DNA from: a virus
Strand: one strand, 5' to 3'
Virus record (IMG/VR): IMGVR_UViG_3300009187_000045
Coordinates: 1-35,772 of that record
DNA: 35,772 nt
Shown one piece after another: positions 28,304-35,772 of this stretch. Position numbers and translations under genes: made by a program. The notes below the pieces were generated by a model that saw nothing but the letters and a program-made list of their open reading frames with translations, was not told the origin of the DNA and made no database searches. Each line of letters opens with the position of its first letter. The first letter of the stretch is position 1.

Positions 28304-28927
28304 TTATCCAAAAGTCTTTGCACGGGTCAGCAATGCACCACCAGAAGATGCACTTCGATCATCGGCAGTTTGTGAATCATTCAAGGCGCGCTCATAGAGT
28401 GTTGCCCATGTCTGGATTCTCGCATCATCTTGCAAGTATGGTGCAGCCTGGAGCAATGCACCATACAGATAAATGTCGGGGTTTGATGTCAAAAGCCAGT
28501 TGGTCGTGTTGCTAGTTGATAACTTTGACAACTTCGCGTAATAAGTTAGCTCGGTGGTGTAGTTACTGTCTGGTGTTGGAACCAATCTAAACTGGCCACC
28601 AACAACACCAAAAAATTTTGGTCTGCCACTGGCGGTGAATTTAGTCATCTCATTGTCTAAGGCATCAATGCTTAAAAACGTCAATGGAGTCTGGGGATTG
28701 GTACTGGTGAGCTTCAGAGATTTGGTTTCCAAAAAGTCAGCAGGCACAGCGCCATACTGCGCATCAAAATACGCATTGGCCCTGACAATCATCTGCCTGG
28801 TGCGCAGTGTTCTCTCGATTTGTGCCTCGGCCAGAGAGATAAAGTCAGGGATGACAGTGGTCAGGTCTGACCGATTAAGCCAATCGCCAATGGATGTCTT
28901 TAATTCTGCGTATGTAGTCAGTGCCAT
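28304..28927 (-). CDS. Head-tail adaptor protein, gp4-like (207 aa)
   Basis: The start is ATG 28927 (MALTTYAELKTSIGDWLNRS), overlapping the TAA of the preceding glycosyltransferase by one base (TAATG). The N-terminal helix, the IPDFISLAEAQIERTLRTRQ helix and the mid-chain YYAKLSKLS with LLTSNPDIYLYGALLQAAPY match the family of podovirus adaptor proteins that extend the portal. The C-terminus is a Ser/Gly tail. It would connect portal and tail hub. Upstream in-frame codons are ignored because homology begins here. Confidence 0.8.
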   Translation of the reverse strand: MALTTYAELKTSIGDWLNRSDLTTVIPDFISLAEAQIERTLRTRQMIVRANAYFDAQYGAVPADFLETKSLKLTSTNPQTPLTFLSIDALDNEMTKFTASGRPKFFGVVGGQFRLVPTPDSNYTTELTYYAKLSKLSTSNTTNWLLTSNPDIYLYGALLQAAPYLQDDARIQTWATLYERALNDSQTADDRSASSGGALLTRAKTFG

Positions 28928-29577
28928 TATTGGGCCTCTTTTTCCATCTCTTCTTTCACAATCCAAGTGTGTTCATGGCGAAATTCAAACGTGCCAATGT
29001 GGCCAATTTCTTTTGAAACGTCATGGTCGATGTAGACCTTGTAACCTAGCTCTTGAGCTTTCTTACAAAAGAACACATCCTCACCCATGTAGCCCCTGGT
29101 GGTCTGCCACGGCATATCAAACCATGGCTCGCTCATGCCCTCAAACACCTCGCGCTTGATCAGCATTATGCCAGTGCCAATGCTTCCCACCTCTTCTAAT
29201 CCAGTGGATTCTGGCATGGTGTAGACCGCCTGGCGCTTGCCATTCTCGTCATAGTTCTGGGCCGTTGGGCCAGTGGGCATTCTTCTCCTGGCACAGTTGG
29301 CAGCCACAATCTCTTTGTCGTGCTTTAAGAGCCGCTGGACCATGTCCTGTGGAAAGGTCATGTCCGAGTCAATGAAAAGGATATGGGTGCAGCCTTCTTT
29401 CATGGCATCCAAGCAAAGATCAGCTCTTTGGTTTTGGATGATTGTGCCTTGCATCAATTTCAGACTGATAGCGTCTTCAGTGTTGAGTGTGTGATAAGCC
29501 ACCATATTCACCATGCAATAGGTGTAGTTGGTGTGGACCTGATCACGGGCCGGTGTGCAGACTGCAATGTAATTCAT
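28927..29577 (-). CDS. Glycosyltransferase family 2-like protein (216 aa)
   Basis: This single GT-A-like domain has a nucleotide-binding start (MNYIAVCTPARDQVHTNYTY), a FIDSDM motif (DSD at 70-72) that would hold the metal and sugar-nucleotide, then a GTGIMLIKREVFEGM helix and GEDVFFCKKAQELGY, the acidic catalytic region. Related genes sit in many phage head modules. The acceptor is unknown (virion protein, DNA base or host surface). It overlaps the 105-aa gene by 4 nt (ATGA) and the adaptor by one base. Confidence 0.85.
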   Translation of the reverse strand: MNYIAVCTPARDQVHTNYTYCMVNMVAYHTLNTEDAISLKLMQGTIIQNQRADLCLDAMKEGCTHILFIDSDMTFPQDMVQRLLKHDKEIVAANCARRRMPTGPTAQNYDENGKRQAVYTMPESTGLEEVGSIGTGIMLIKREVFEGMSEPWFDMPWQTTRGYMGEDVFFCKKAQELGYKVYIDHDVSKEIGHIGTFEFRHEHTWIVKEEMEKEAQ

Positions 29578-29891
29578 ACTTTCCCAGGTCTAGTTCTAAA
29601 AAATTGGTTGTCAGAATCGTTGAGCCATTTTTTCATGTACTCCTGGTCATCGATCTTGCCCTCGGCCTTCATCTTGTAATAAAGGGATTCGGGGATGGAT
29701 GCCACCAAGTGCCACTCACCATTCCAGCTAGCCTTCTCGTCTGTGGCGTTATAGAGCGCCTTATTGGCCTCTACCACCGCAGTCACATCTTGCTGGGTCT
29801 CAATGGTCACATCACCGGTCTCAGCATTCTCATGCCAGTAGCGGGTAATGCCTTGGTCTTTGTTTTCGCTAAATAGTCTTTTGTGAATCAT
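29574..29891 (-). CDS. Conserved head-region protein (105 aa)
   Basis: The protein begins MIHKRLFSENKDQGITRYWH and has a C-terminal block ASIPESLYYKMKAEG followed by WLNDSDNQFFRTRPGKV. The IP.S.Y.....G...D....WLND.DN.FFRTRPG.V ending is, as I recall, common beside phage major capsid genes. It is the first gene after the terminator behind the capsid gene, so it receives read-through or its own promoter. Function unknown; DNA- or head-completion roles are possible. Confidence 0.7.
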   Translation of the reverse strand: MIHKRLFSENKDQGITRYWHENAETGDVTIETQQDVTAVVEANKALYNATDEKASWNGEWHLVASIPESLYYKMKAEGKIDDQEYMKKWLNDSDNQFFRTRPGKV

Positions 29892-29894
29892 GTT

Positions 29895-29924
29895 GAAAAA
29901 AGGGCCAAGTTTCCCTGGCCCTTT
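29895..29924 (-). terminator. Rho-independent terminator behind the major capsid gene
   Basis: AAAGGGCCA (29899-29907) pairs with TGGCCCTTT (29916-29924) around an 8-nt loop. On the minus strand the stem is followed by a run of six T residues (complement of 29896-29901), about 15 nt after the capsid stop codon. It likely produces abundant capsid-ended mRNA while letting some transcription continue. Confidence 0.85.
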
Positions 29925-29939
29925 CAGTTTACCTTCCGA

Positions 29940-30902
29940 TTAGGAAGTAATCAGGTCTGCTGCCAAACCATGGGCATTTTCAGCCAACACTTTGTGACCC
30001 CATTCCACGATCAGCATACGCTTTTCAGCGTCACCAGTCTTGGCCAATTCGACTTGCTGGTAAGGGCGCAGCACTGTCATCTTGGCGTAGTCAGGGTCGA
30101 TCACCCATGCATCGCGCTCACGCTGGAAGCGGTTGGCGATAACTTGGACATTACCAAAGTCAGAAACATAAATGTCAACTGCACCGACCAATGTGGCAGG
30201 CTTTGCTCCTCCATCAATGTTGAAACGGCTTGAGGCAATACCAGAGAAACCTGACACGCGCTGCTTGTTAACAGGACCGCACATCAAAATCTTAGGTGTA
30301 CCACCTTGTGTCCACACTTTTTGAATCACATTCTTGAGAATGGTTTCAGTGAATGTGCGCACTGTGCCATCTGTACGGGCGCTGTTTGGCAGCGTTGTAT
30401 AAGATGGATCAGCACCAGTGGAGCCTTTGTCGGTGTTTGTTTTCACAAACGCGCCCAAAGAGGCAGTCACACGGGCAGTTGTCGAATCACCAGCAACAGC
30501 AACACCGCCATTCAACATCACGAATTCTTGGTCGCGACGTAATTCCGCGCCACGCTTCGCAATTTGGTAGGCCAGTTCACTGCGACGACCTGCCTTGTTG
30601 ACCACTTCTTCAGTGGCTGACAAGATGATTGTCTTGCGTGAAATCTGTGCGTAGTTTTGCAAACGTACAGTAGCAGTCACAGAGTCAAATGATGCAACAT
30701 CATCACCCTCTAACTGGGCATTGGCAGCAGCTGCGGCCAATGTATCGGTCTGATATTCAAACAATGCGTTGGACACGTTTTCACGGCCAATGTTTGACAT
30801 ATAAGGCGTTTCTTCGGGTGCAATATTTGTGATGATATTGCTCAAGTCTTCGCGGATGCCCTTGGCCGAATAGGTCAAGAACGTGTTACTTACGATAGCC
30901 AT
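29940..30902 (-). CDS. Major capsid protein, DUF5309/SU10-type (320 aa)
   Basis: The protein reads MAIVSNTFLTYSAKGIREDL, then APEETPYMSNIGRENVSN, an E-loop-like region (TATVRLQNYAQISRKTI), RRDQEFVMLNG, and a C-terminal half with PKILMCGPVNKQRVSGF and LRPYQQVELAKTGDAEKRM. This matches the SU10/DUF5309 group of HK97-fold capsids. The GAGGAAA ribosome site is strong and the gene is followed by a terminator, both as expected for the most abundant virion protein. The scaffold gene lies 7 nt upstream. Confidence 0.92.
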   Translation of the reverse strand: MAIVSNTFLTYSAKGIREDLSNIITNIAPEETPYMSNIGRENVSNALFEYQTDTLAAAAANAQLEGDDVASFDSVTATVRLQNYAQISRKTIILSATEEVVNKAGRRSELAYQIAKRGAELRRDQEFVMLNGGVAVAGDSTTARVTASLGAFVKTNTDKGSTGADPSYTTLPNSARTDGTVRTFTETILKNVIQKVWTQGGTPKILMCGPVNKQRVSGFSGIASSRFNIDGGAKPATLVGAVDIYVSDFGNVQVIANRFQRERDAWVIDPDYAKMTVLRPYQQVELAKTGDAEKRMLIVEWGHKVLAENAHGLAADLITS

Positions 30903-30909
30903 AATTTCC

Positions 30910-31890
30910 TCATTTCAATAAATGTTCAATTGCAGAAGCCGCATCATCGATGCGACCAGTTTTTGCAAGACGCTGCTTTGCTCGCACACTCTCAGTTGTT
31001 GTCGAAACCCGACCAGCTGCACCAGGCTTGGCTGTTCGTGGGCCATTGTTCACCACAGGCTTAATGCCTTGGCGTTTACTTACCATCTGGTCAAACAGTG
31101 CTGCTTTACGCAGCAGTAAAACCAGTCGGTGGTCGTAAACGCTCTTCAAGTCTTCATCGGTAAAGCCTGCTGCCTTCGCAGACTCAATCACCAGCGCCTT
31201 TTCGGCCTTTGCCTTCTTGGGGTCTTTCCAATCAGGTAAAGCTGCCAAGAGAGCTTCTTGCTGGCTTGCAAGTTGGGCTTCCATGGCGCGCTGCTGCTCA
31301 TACTGGGACACTTGAGATAATCGTTGCTGCTCGGACTGAATAGCACCAAGTTTCTCTTGTCTCTCCCGCATGACTTCCTTTTGCCTCACCCACTCAATTG
31401 GGTCTTCGTGATACAGACGTTCCAAATCGATTTGAGGCTCTGAAGACTGAAGTTGGGCTTGCAATGCTCCCAACAATTGAGCATATTGCTCACGTTCGGC
31501 TCGGACTGCTTGCGTTTCTTGCTCGGCCTGCTTTCGCACTTCGGCAATCTGCTGCGTTTTCCGAGTGTAGTCCTGAGTCCTGGAGTAGCCCTTCTGTAGT
31601 TCGTCTAGCGTGACAGAAACTTCCTTGCCGTCAACTTTGACAGTGAAAGTCTGTGGCTGTTCGCCCTCTTCAGTCTCTTCCTCTTCCCCTGACTGTTCCT
31701 CTAATGACTCTTCGTCTGACGCGTCTTCCACATCAGAGTCATTGTCATCAGAAGCCGCTGTCTCAGAATCCTCATCGGATTCCTCGACTGGCTGCGTCTC
31801 ATCAATTTCTGCTTGTCCCTGTTCGGGGGCTAACATTGCTGAGATAGCACTGGCCGCATCGGCCATATTCATTGATTGTATTTCTGCCAT
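30910..31890 (-). CDS. Capsid scaffolding protein (326 aa)
   Basis: The N-terminus (about 28-80) is extremely acidic (SDDNDSDVEDASDEESLEE is typical), followed by a KVDGKEVSVTLDELQKGYSR domain and a long Gln/Glu/Arg coiled coil (about 110-235). The basic, flexible C-terminus would bind the capsid shell. It lies between the portal block and the major capsid gene, as scaffolds do. It is non-enzymatic and expected to leave the prohead. The ribosome site is weak (AAGAAT), so its level may be held below that of the capsid. Confidence 0.88.
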   Translation of the reverse strand: MAEIQSMNMADAASAISAMLAPEQGQAEIDETQPVEESDEDSETAASDDNDSDVEDASDEESLEEQSGEEEETEEGEQPQTFTVKVDGKEVSVTLDELQKGYSRTQDYTRKTQQIAEVRKQAEQETQAVRAEREQYAQLLGALQAQLQSSEPQIDLERLYHEDPIEWVRQKEVMRERQEKLGAIQSEQQRLSQVSQYEQQRAMEAQLASQQEALLAALPDWKDPKKAKAEKALVIESAKAAGFTDEDLKSVYDHRLVLLLRKAALFDQMVSKRQGIKPVVNNGPRTAKPGAAGRVSTTTESVRAKQRLAKTGRIDDAASAIEHLLK

Positions 31891-31897
31891 AGTATTC

Positions 31898-32164
31898 TTA
31901 AATTAGATTTCTCTGTGATTTGTCAATAGCATTCTGTGCAATTTTTCCGTTGTCCATTACTTTGGTCAACTCTTGTCTTAGGCCATCAATGGCCTGCAAC
32001 ATGCACCATGCCGCTTCACGCTTCGCAGACTCTTCGGGTTTAGATGACTTAAATGCCCAAAGTTGGTCGCCTTCTAATTTTGCAATTGCATTATTGAGGG
32101 TTTCATCCTCAAGTAGCTGCTTGGCCTTTCGGCCTTTGTTTACCTGGTCTTCGTTTGTACTCAC
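31898..32164 (-). CDS. Small head-region protein (88 aa)
   Basis: A helical, charged protein, MSTNEDQVNKGRKAKQLLED at the N-terminus, with a WAFKSSKPEESAKREAAWCM segment and LRQELTKVMDNGKIAQNAI. Its start overlaps the portal stop (ATGA) and its stop precedes the scaffold start by 7 nt. Proteins of this length and place often assist portal or scaffold assembly in SU10-like phages, but no named domain is recognised. No membrane segment or enzyme motif. Confidence 0.7.
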   Translation of the reverse strand: MSTNEDQVNKGRKAKQLLEDETLNNAIAKLEGDQLWAFKSSKPEESAKREAAWCMLQAIDGLRQELTKVMDNGKIAQNAIDKSQRNLI

Positions 32165-34377
32165 TGAGCCATTCCTTGAAAGGTTGATGGGGGCATCATT
32201 TCAGGCACTGGTGGCTGCGGCTGGGACACAAACTGTGCCGCCTGCTGCTGGGCCAACAATGCCTGCTGACGCATTGCTTCACGATCAATATTCTGCGCAG
32301 CGTCAATTTCCGCTGTGCTGATCTGTGATTTGTACTTTAACTCAATTTCATACTTTTTGAGATACAAATCTTGAGCCATTTTGTCGCGGGTCAGATCGTC
32401 ATCCATGATCATCTGCTGGCGCTTTAGCTCAAGCTCGGCTGCTTTCTTCTGGATATCTGCCTTGATCGACTCGGCCTGCACCTGGGCCAGCACCTCTTCG
32501 GGGCTTGGCTTTTGTTGTGGCGCGGGTGGCACATAGTCGGCAGGGATATTCTGGAAAAAGCTCGTTGAGTCTTTGAAGCCAGATAACTCTACGATTTTGC
32601 GTAGGGTATTACTAAACTGCTGGGGCGTGACCAAGGGATTGGTCGGGCCAAGTTGCTGCAAGATTTGCTCTTGCTTGGACATGATCATCATCAGCGCTTG
32701 CAGTTTCTCGTTGGTGTCGCCATTGCCCAAAGCAATGTTGATGTTGGCATCCATGGACACATCCCAGAACCTTGGATCGATCTGTACCCACTCATTGCGC
32801 ATACGCACCATTCGGGCTTTGTCCTGGTGCGTTGTGGCCAAGAACAAAATTCCTTTGAATAGCTTTTTCATGCCTTCAGCCAAAATTCGAGCTGTCAGCT
32901 CAATGCGGCCTTGACTAGCGTTAATCGTCGCATTTACTGCGGCCTTTGTGCTTGACTGCAATGCGTCAGCGTTCAGTCCCATGGCCGCCTTGCTCATGCC
33001 GGTGCGATCTTCTTTGATCTGGTCCATGTATTCCATCATTGGAAACGCGGCCTGACCCACAAATGGAGTCGTCAAAGGCTGAACCATGCCAGGCGCTCGC
33101 ATTCTGATAATCGCGCCCGTCTCGTTGTTCAAGACATCATCGATGTTGACTTGGCCTTCGACCACCGCTGTGCGCGGGTGAATGCTCTGGGCCAGACTGT
33201 CCAGTGTGTTGCGGAGTATTTCCGACTTGATCTCTTGCAAATCGCGGGTGATGTCAAAAATCGACATCGCCTCAAGTGGGCTTGTGTGTGGCTCTGGGTC
33301 GCAGGGAAAGTCAGCAAAGGGAATGTAGCTTGCTGGCAGATTACGCACCACCTTATAGCCACCACCCATGCAGCAGACCTTGCGCAGCTCTGCAATGCCG
33401 TCACCATCAAAGTCAACGCGGGAATAAGCCTCGATGTACAGCACTCTGCGCATCATGGGATTGGCCGCGTCATTTGTGCCAAATGTCGTGGACAGTGGCT
33501 GGCGCGCTAAATACTCGTCATTGCTGTCCAAGTCAGTCGATGACATATTCTCTTCAATCTCATCCTGGTCATAACCCATGGCCAACAAATCAGCCATGGT
33601 GGCCATTTGCCGGTGGGCAATGATGGTGGAGTCGTCAAAAGACCTAGCGCGCCTGTCAAGTAATAGCTCTTCGGGTGGCACGGCCATGATCCTGATCCGG
33701 CCATCCTTTGTGATGCGCTTAATTTGCACATCATGGACCATAGCGGGTGGCGCCATAACTGGCTGGCCAGTCATCGGGTCAATGGTAGATATCTGCATTT
33801 CGTCAATGGCAGGGTCAGGATAAGAGACCACGATCTTGACTTCTGCACCAGGCTCTTGCATCAGCATTTCTAGCGTCTGGTCATCTAGGCCCGTGTACTC
33901 TTCGATTCGGACCTTCTCTTCGTCTTCCCACCAGAATTTGGCAATGCCGCATTTCCTGACCAATGCATCTTTGAAAATGGCATAACTGGTCAGAAACCCG
34001 TTGTTGTCGTTCTGGAATACATAGTTGGCATAGTCAGTCGCCTGCTGGGCCATCTTCACATCTTCTGGGCCACGGGGTGCAAACTCGACCACATTCTCAG
34101 AACTAAAGAAAACGCGCATCAGGCTTGGCAGCATGGCCGAGACAGTGTCGCGCACTTCCATGGCCACCACCTTGCTGTTGCCTTCGACCTCATTGCCGAA
34201 TAAATCACCGCGATAGTATTCAGTCCCCTTGGCGCGTGTGGGTGACAGATCACTGTCAACATAGCTCACCGCATCGGTCAGGTCCTGCGTGATGATGGCT
34301 TGCAGTTCCATCTCATCCATTGGCTCAGTGGCTGCAATGTCGGTATTGATGGCGCTGGTGATGTCTTGCTCGTTCAT
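32161..34377 (-). CDS. Portal protein (738 aa)
   Basis: ATG 34377 (MNEQDITSAINTDIAATEPM) follows an AAGGA site and is preferred over an earlier in-frame codon. The chain has the long podovirus portal layout: DLSPTRAKGTEYYRGDLFG near the N-terminus, a MLPSLMRVFFSS helix, a central beta wing, IFDITRDLQEIKSEILRNTL (clip and stem helices) and a Gln-rich helical C-terminus (about 620-720) forming a barrel. It would make the dodecameric DNA gate bound by TerL. It is the largest head gene, coupled to the 88-aa gene. Confidence 0.93.
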   Translation of the reverse strand: MNEQDITSAINTDIAATEPMDEMELQAIITQDLTDAVSYVDSDLSPTRAKGTEYYRGDLFGNEVEGNSKVVAMEVRDTVSAMLPSLMRVFFSSENVVEFAPRGPEDVKMAQQATDYANYVFQNDNNGFLTSYAIFKDALVRKCGIAKFWWEDEEKVRIEEYTGLDDQTLEMLMQEPGAEVKIVVSYPDPAIDEMQISTIDPMTGQPVMAPPAMVHDVQIKRITKDGRIRIMAVPPEELLLDRRARSFDDSTIIAHRQMATMADLLAMGYDQDEIEENMSSTDLDSNDEYLARQPLSTTFGTNDAANPMMRRVLYIEAYSRVDFDGDGIAELRKVCCMGGGYKVVRNLPASYIPFADFPCDPEPHTSPLEAMSIFDITRDLQEIKSEILRNTLDSLAQSIHPRTAVVEGQVNIDDVLNNETGAIIRMRAPGMVQPLTTPFVGQAAFPMMEYMDQIKEDRTGMSKAAMGLNADALQSSTKAAVNATINASQGRIELTARILAEGMKKLFKGILFLATTHQDKARMVRMRNEWVQIDPRFWDVSMDANINIALGNGDTNEKLQALMMIMSKQEQILQQLGPTNPLVTPQQFSNTLRKIVELSGFKDSTSFFQNIPADYVPPAPQQKPSPEEVLAQVQAESIKADIQKKAAELELKRQQMIMDDDLTRDKMAQDLYLKKYEIELKYKSQISTAEIDAAQNIDREAMRQQALLAQQQAAQFVSQPQPPVPEMMPPSTFQGMAQ

Positions 34378-34408
34378 GGGGAATCCTTTTGTATGGCTCA
34401 AATCAATT

Positions 34409-35017
34409 CTAATTGTGAACGAACAAGATATGCGGTAGTTTTACCACCAAAATATTTTGGTCATCTAACAAGATATCTTCAAAATAGCTTGCATCTCCAG
34501 CATAGCCTTTGTCTCGAAATCCAACCCTTTTAGCTCTGTCTGTCTTCACAATTGCAGCGCTTATATCAATTGAATTGCGCCTATAACTTGTTTCAAAGTA
34601 AGAATAAGGGGGCAAATCTCTACCGCCAGGCCGGTTGTGGGAATGCACCATGTCAAACAAAATAACATCAGGCTGCCCAGTGGCCACGTTCAAAATCTCT
34701 ACCGCCCTGGGGATAAAGTAATTATCCGCATTGGTCAGCAGCAAATAATCGCCCGTGGCCTGCTCAATCCCAATCTGCCTCAAAGAATGCCCGTAGTCGT
34801 TGAATCTAGACTCTGTGCAAAAATACTTGATTTTCTCTGGCATCTGTTTGGCCAGTGGCCGCATTGCCTGCTCAAACTCAGTGCTTGGCCCATCGTGAAT
34901 GACTGTAAGTCGCCAGTTGTCTGCGCTCTGATTTATCCAAGACTGGACAAACACCCGCATTTCATTGGTGCGCTCATAGGCCACCGCGAATACATCAATC
35001 AAACCATGCCTTCGCAT
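34409..35017 (-). CDS. Glycosyltransferase-like protein (202 aa)
   Basis: I choose ATG 35017 (MRRHGLIDVFAVAYERTNEM), where the GT-A-like fold begins; the frame extends upstream but would overlap the preceding gene further. Motifs are LTVIHDGPS, then an acidic TNADNYF segment (N96-D98), which would hold the metal/sugar-nucleotide, and a later DDQNILVVKLPHILF end. Its first 23 nt overlap the stop of the neighbouring glycosyltransferase. The two genes form a pair ahead of the portal. Target and donor unknown. Confidence 0.75.
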   Translation of the reverse strand: MRRHGLIDVFAVAYERTNEMRVFVQSWINQSADNWRLTVIHDGPSTEFEQAMRPLAKQMPEKIKYFCTESRFNDYGHSLRQIGIEQATGDYLLLTNADNYFIPRAVEILNVATGQPDVILFDMVHSHNRPGGRDLPPYSYFETSYRRNSIDISAAIVKTDRAKRVGFRDKGYAGDASYFEDILLDDQNILVVKLPHILFVHN

Positions 35018-35687
35018 ATTCTGGTCGATTCTCTTTGAGCCATGGCATTGCATCCTCATGTAGTTTTTGGAATTCCATGCCAATGGTATTGCTGCCAATG
35101 TGGTGGACATAACTGGCTGACACAAAATGTGCATAGCCTTTTTTTATCAAATCCATACAATGCACATCATCTGAGTACCAATTCAGAGGGGGAAACTTTT
35201 CCTCCGAAAAAGCATCACTTGATATCCATGCAAATATTGGGCTGACCACTTGGCTCATTCTGATGTAGTTTTCAGACGGGAATTTATAGCCACTGAGCTT
35301 CTCACCCTCTTTGCTAATTCGCACATTCTGGATAGGCCGTGCCGCATCGCACCTTGCCGCCACCCAGCCAGGCTTGACACTGTTCATGCTTTTCACGATC
35401 TGAACATCTTCCATCAGCACCTTCACACTGGTAGGTGTCAGCACTACATCATCATTGGCCACAATGCATGAAGACCAGTCTTTCATGGCCGCCTCAATGA
35501 TCTCGTTGTAATCCTCGCCAAAGTTCCTTGGCTGGCCAAAGATTTTGAAGTCAGCATCAAAATGCTCGATGACAGACTCAGGGCCGCGCAGATAGACCGG
35601 ACACTCTGGTGCGTATTGCCTGATACTTTCCAGCAATACGGCCAGACCATGGCCCTTGACAGTGGCAATGACAATTGGACAAATCAT
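34995..35687 (-). CDS. Glycosyltransferase-like protein, complete copy (230 aa)
   Basis: The true start is ATG 35687 (MICPIVIATVKGHGLAVLLE), overlapping the stop of the DUF6321-like gene as in the left copy. Motifs include GQPRNFGEDYNE, VANDD (N78-D80), a RISKEGEKLSGYKFPSENY loop and WYSDDVHCMDL...VHHIGS, where acidic and His residues could complete a GT active site. The left copy (1-363) is the same gene's N-terminal half with many substitutions. The region shows strong sequence drift between copies, so the product may be under diversifying selection or the copies derive from different strains. Confidence 0.8.
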   Translation of the reverse strand: MICPIVIATVKGHGLAVLLESIRQYAPECPVYLRGPESVIEHFDADFKIFGQPRNFGEDYNEIIEAAMKDWSSCIVANDDVVLTPTSVKVLMEDVQIVKSMNSVKPGWVAARCDAARPIQNVRISKEGEKLSGYKFPSENYIRMSQVVSPIFAWISSDAFSEEKFPPLNWYSDDVHCMDLIKKGYAHFVSASYVHHIGSNTIGMEFQKLHEDAMPWLKENRPEYAKAWFD

Positions 35688-35772
35688 TTTTTGGCCTTGT
35701 TTCTTGCAGATATTGCAGCCGCCTTGGCTTTGGCATCGGCTTTGGAGCTTGCACCCCATGCCTTCAATGACA
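35656..35772. repeat. Right copy of 117-bp exact terminal repeat
   Basis: Identical to 332-448. Upstream of 35656 the match continues base for base in register with 1-331 but at lower identity. In a circular genome the window end would continue at 449. Confidence 0.9.
35684..35772 (-). CDS. DUF6321-like protein, C-terminal fragment at window edge
   Basis: Only the last 28 codons and stop are present, identical to the end of the gene at 360-656 (SLKAWGASSKADAK region and Lys tail). It is cut by the window edge, not broken by mutation. It supports the view that the right end overlaps the left end of the same genome. Confidence 0.85.
   Translation of the reverse strand, partial: SLKAWGASSKADAKAKAAAISARNKAKK

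Noticed and set aside
35656-35772. Insertion sequence or transposon ends as an explanation for the terminal repeat
   Set aside because: No transposase, no inverted ends and no target duplication; the repeat is coding DNA in register with a larger homologous block.

Overview
The window reads as an essentially complete small tailed-phage genome (Caudoviricetes, podovirus-like). It carries a large and a small terminase, a long portal protein, a scaffold, a major capsid protein and a gp4-like adaptor. It also has internal or ejection-type proteins, fibres and an endolysin/holin cassette, but no recognisable tape-measure, sheath or major tail-tube gene. No integrase was recognised. The host is probably a proteobacterium: there are canonical DnaA boxes, GH24 lysis genes and sigma70-like promoters. 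The overall look is of environmental (possibly freshwater) phages, but the host is inferred, not shown.

Almost everything is on the minus strand and is read right to left. The two window ends overlap. Bases 332-448 are repeated exactly at 35656-35772, and bases 1-331 align without gaps, but with many substitutions, to 35325-35655. The simplest reading is a circularly permuted genome of about 35,324 bp. In circular order the late operon then runs small ORFs, TerL, short conserved genes, two glycosyltransferase-like genes, portal, scaffold, capsid (with a terminator behind it), head proteins, adaptor, repeat and fibre proteins, lysis, metalloenzymes, virion proteins and internal proteins. It ends at 12248.

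Region by region. 1-1445 holds short conserved virion-associated genes. 1478-3398 holds TerL and three tiny upstream genes, all joined by 4-nt start/stop overlaps. 3399-5096 holds TerS, a VRR-NUC nuclease and a small Cys protein, flanked by DnaA boxes and an 11-bp iteron array; this is the best origin candidate. 5093-9602 holds a primase-helicase, a DUF2800-type PD-(D/E)XK nuclease and an SNF2-like helicase, expressed from a promoter at 9631-9659. 9722-12247 is a plus-strand cassette: a DUF2815 ssDNA-binding protein, small proteins, a C5 cytosine methyltransferase with a second long ORF in another frame, and two small regulators or hypotheticals. It ends in a terminator inside the last gene. 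12248-20831 holds virion, internal and fibre proteins. 20938-21135 is an isolated, very acidic plus-strand gene with its own promoter. 21149-24828 holds a metallophosphoesterase, an HExxH protein and the lysis cassette. 24825-28295 holds fibre-associated proteins. 28304-35687 holds the head module and glycosyltransferases.

The most interesting items are the dual-frame methyltransferase locus with an 11-G tract, the iteron/DnaA origin, the acidic orphan gene (a DNA-mimic or anti-defence candidate), the endolysin with Cys in place of the catalytic Asp, the repeat-built protein at 27134-27895, and the divergent terminal overlap. No database search was possible. Family names come from motif recognition and memory.
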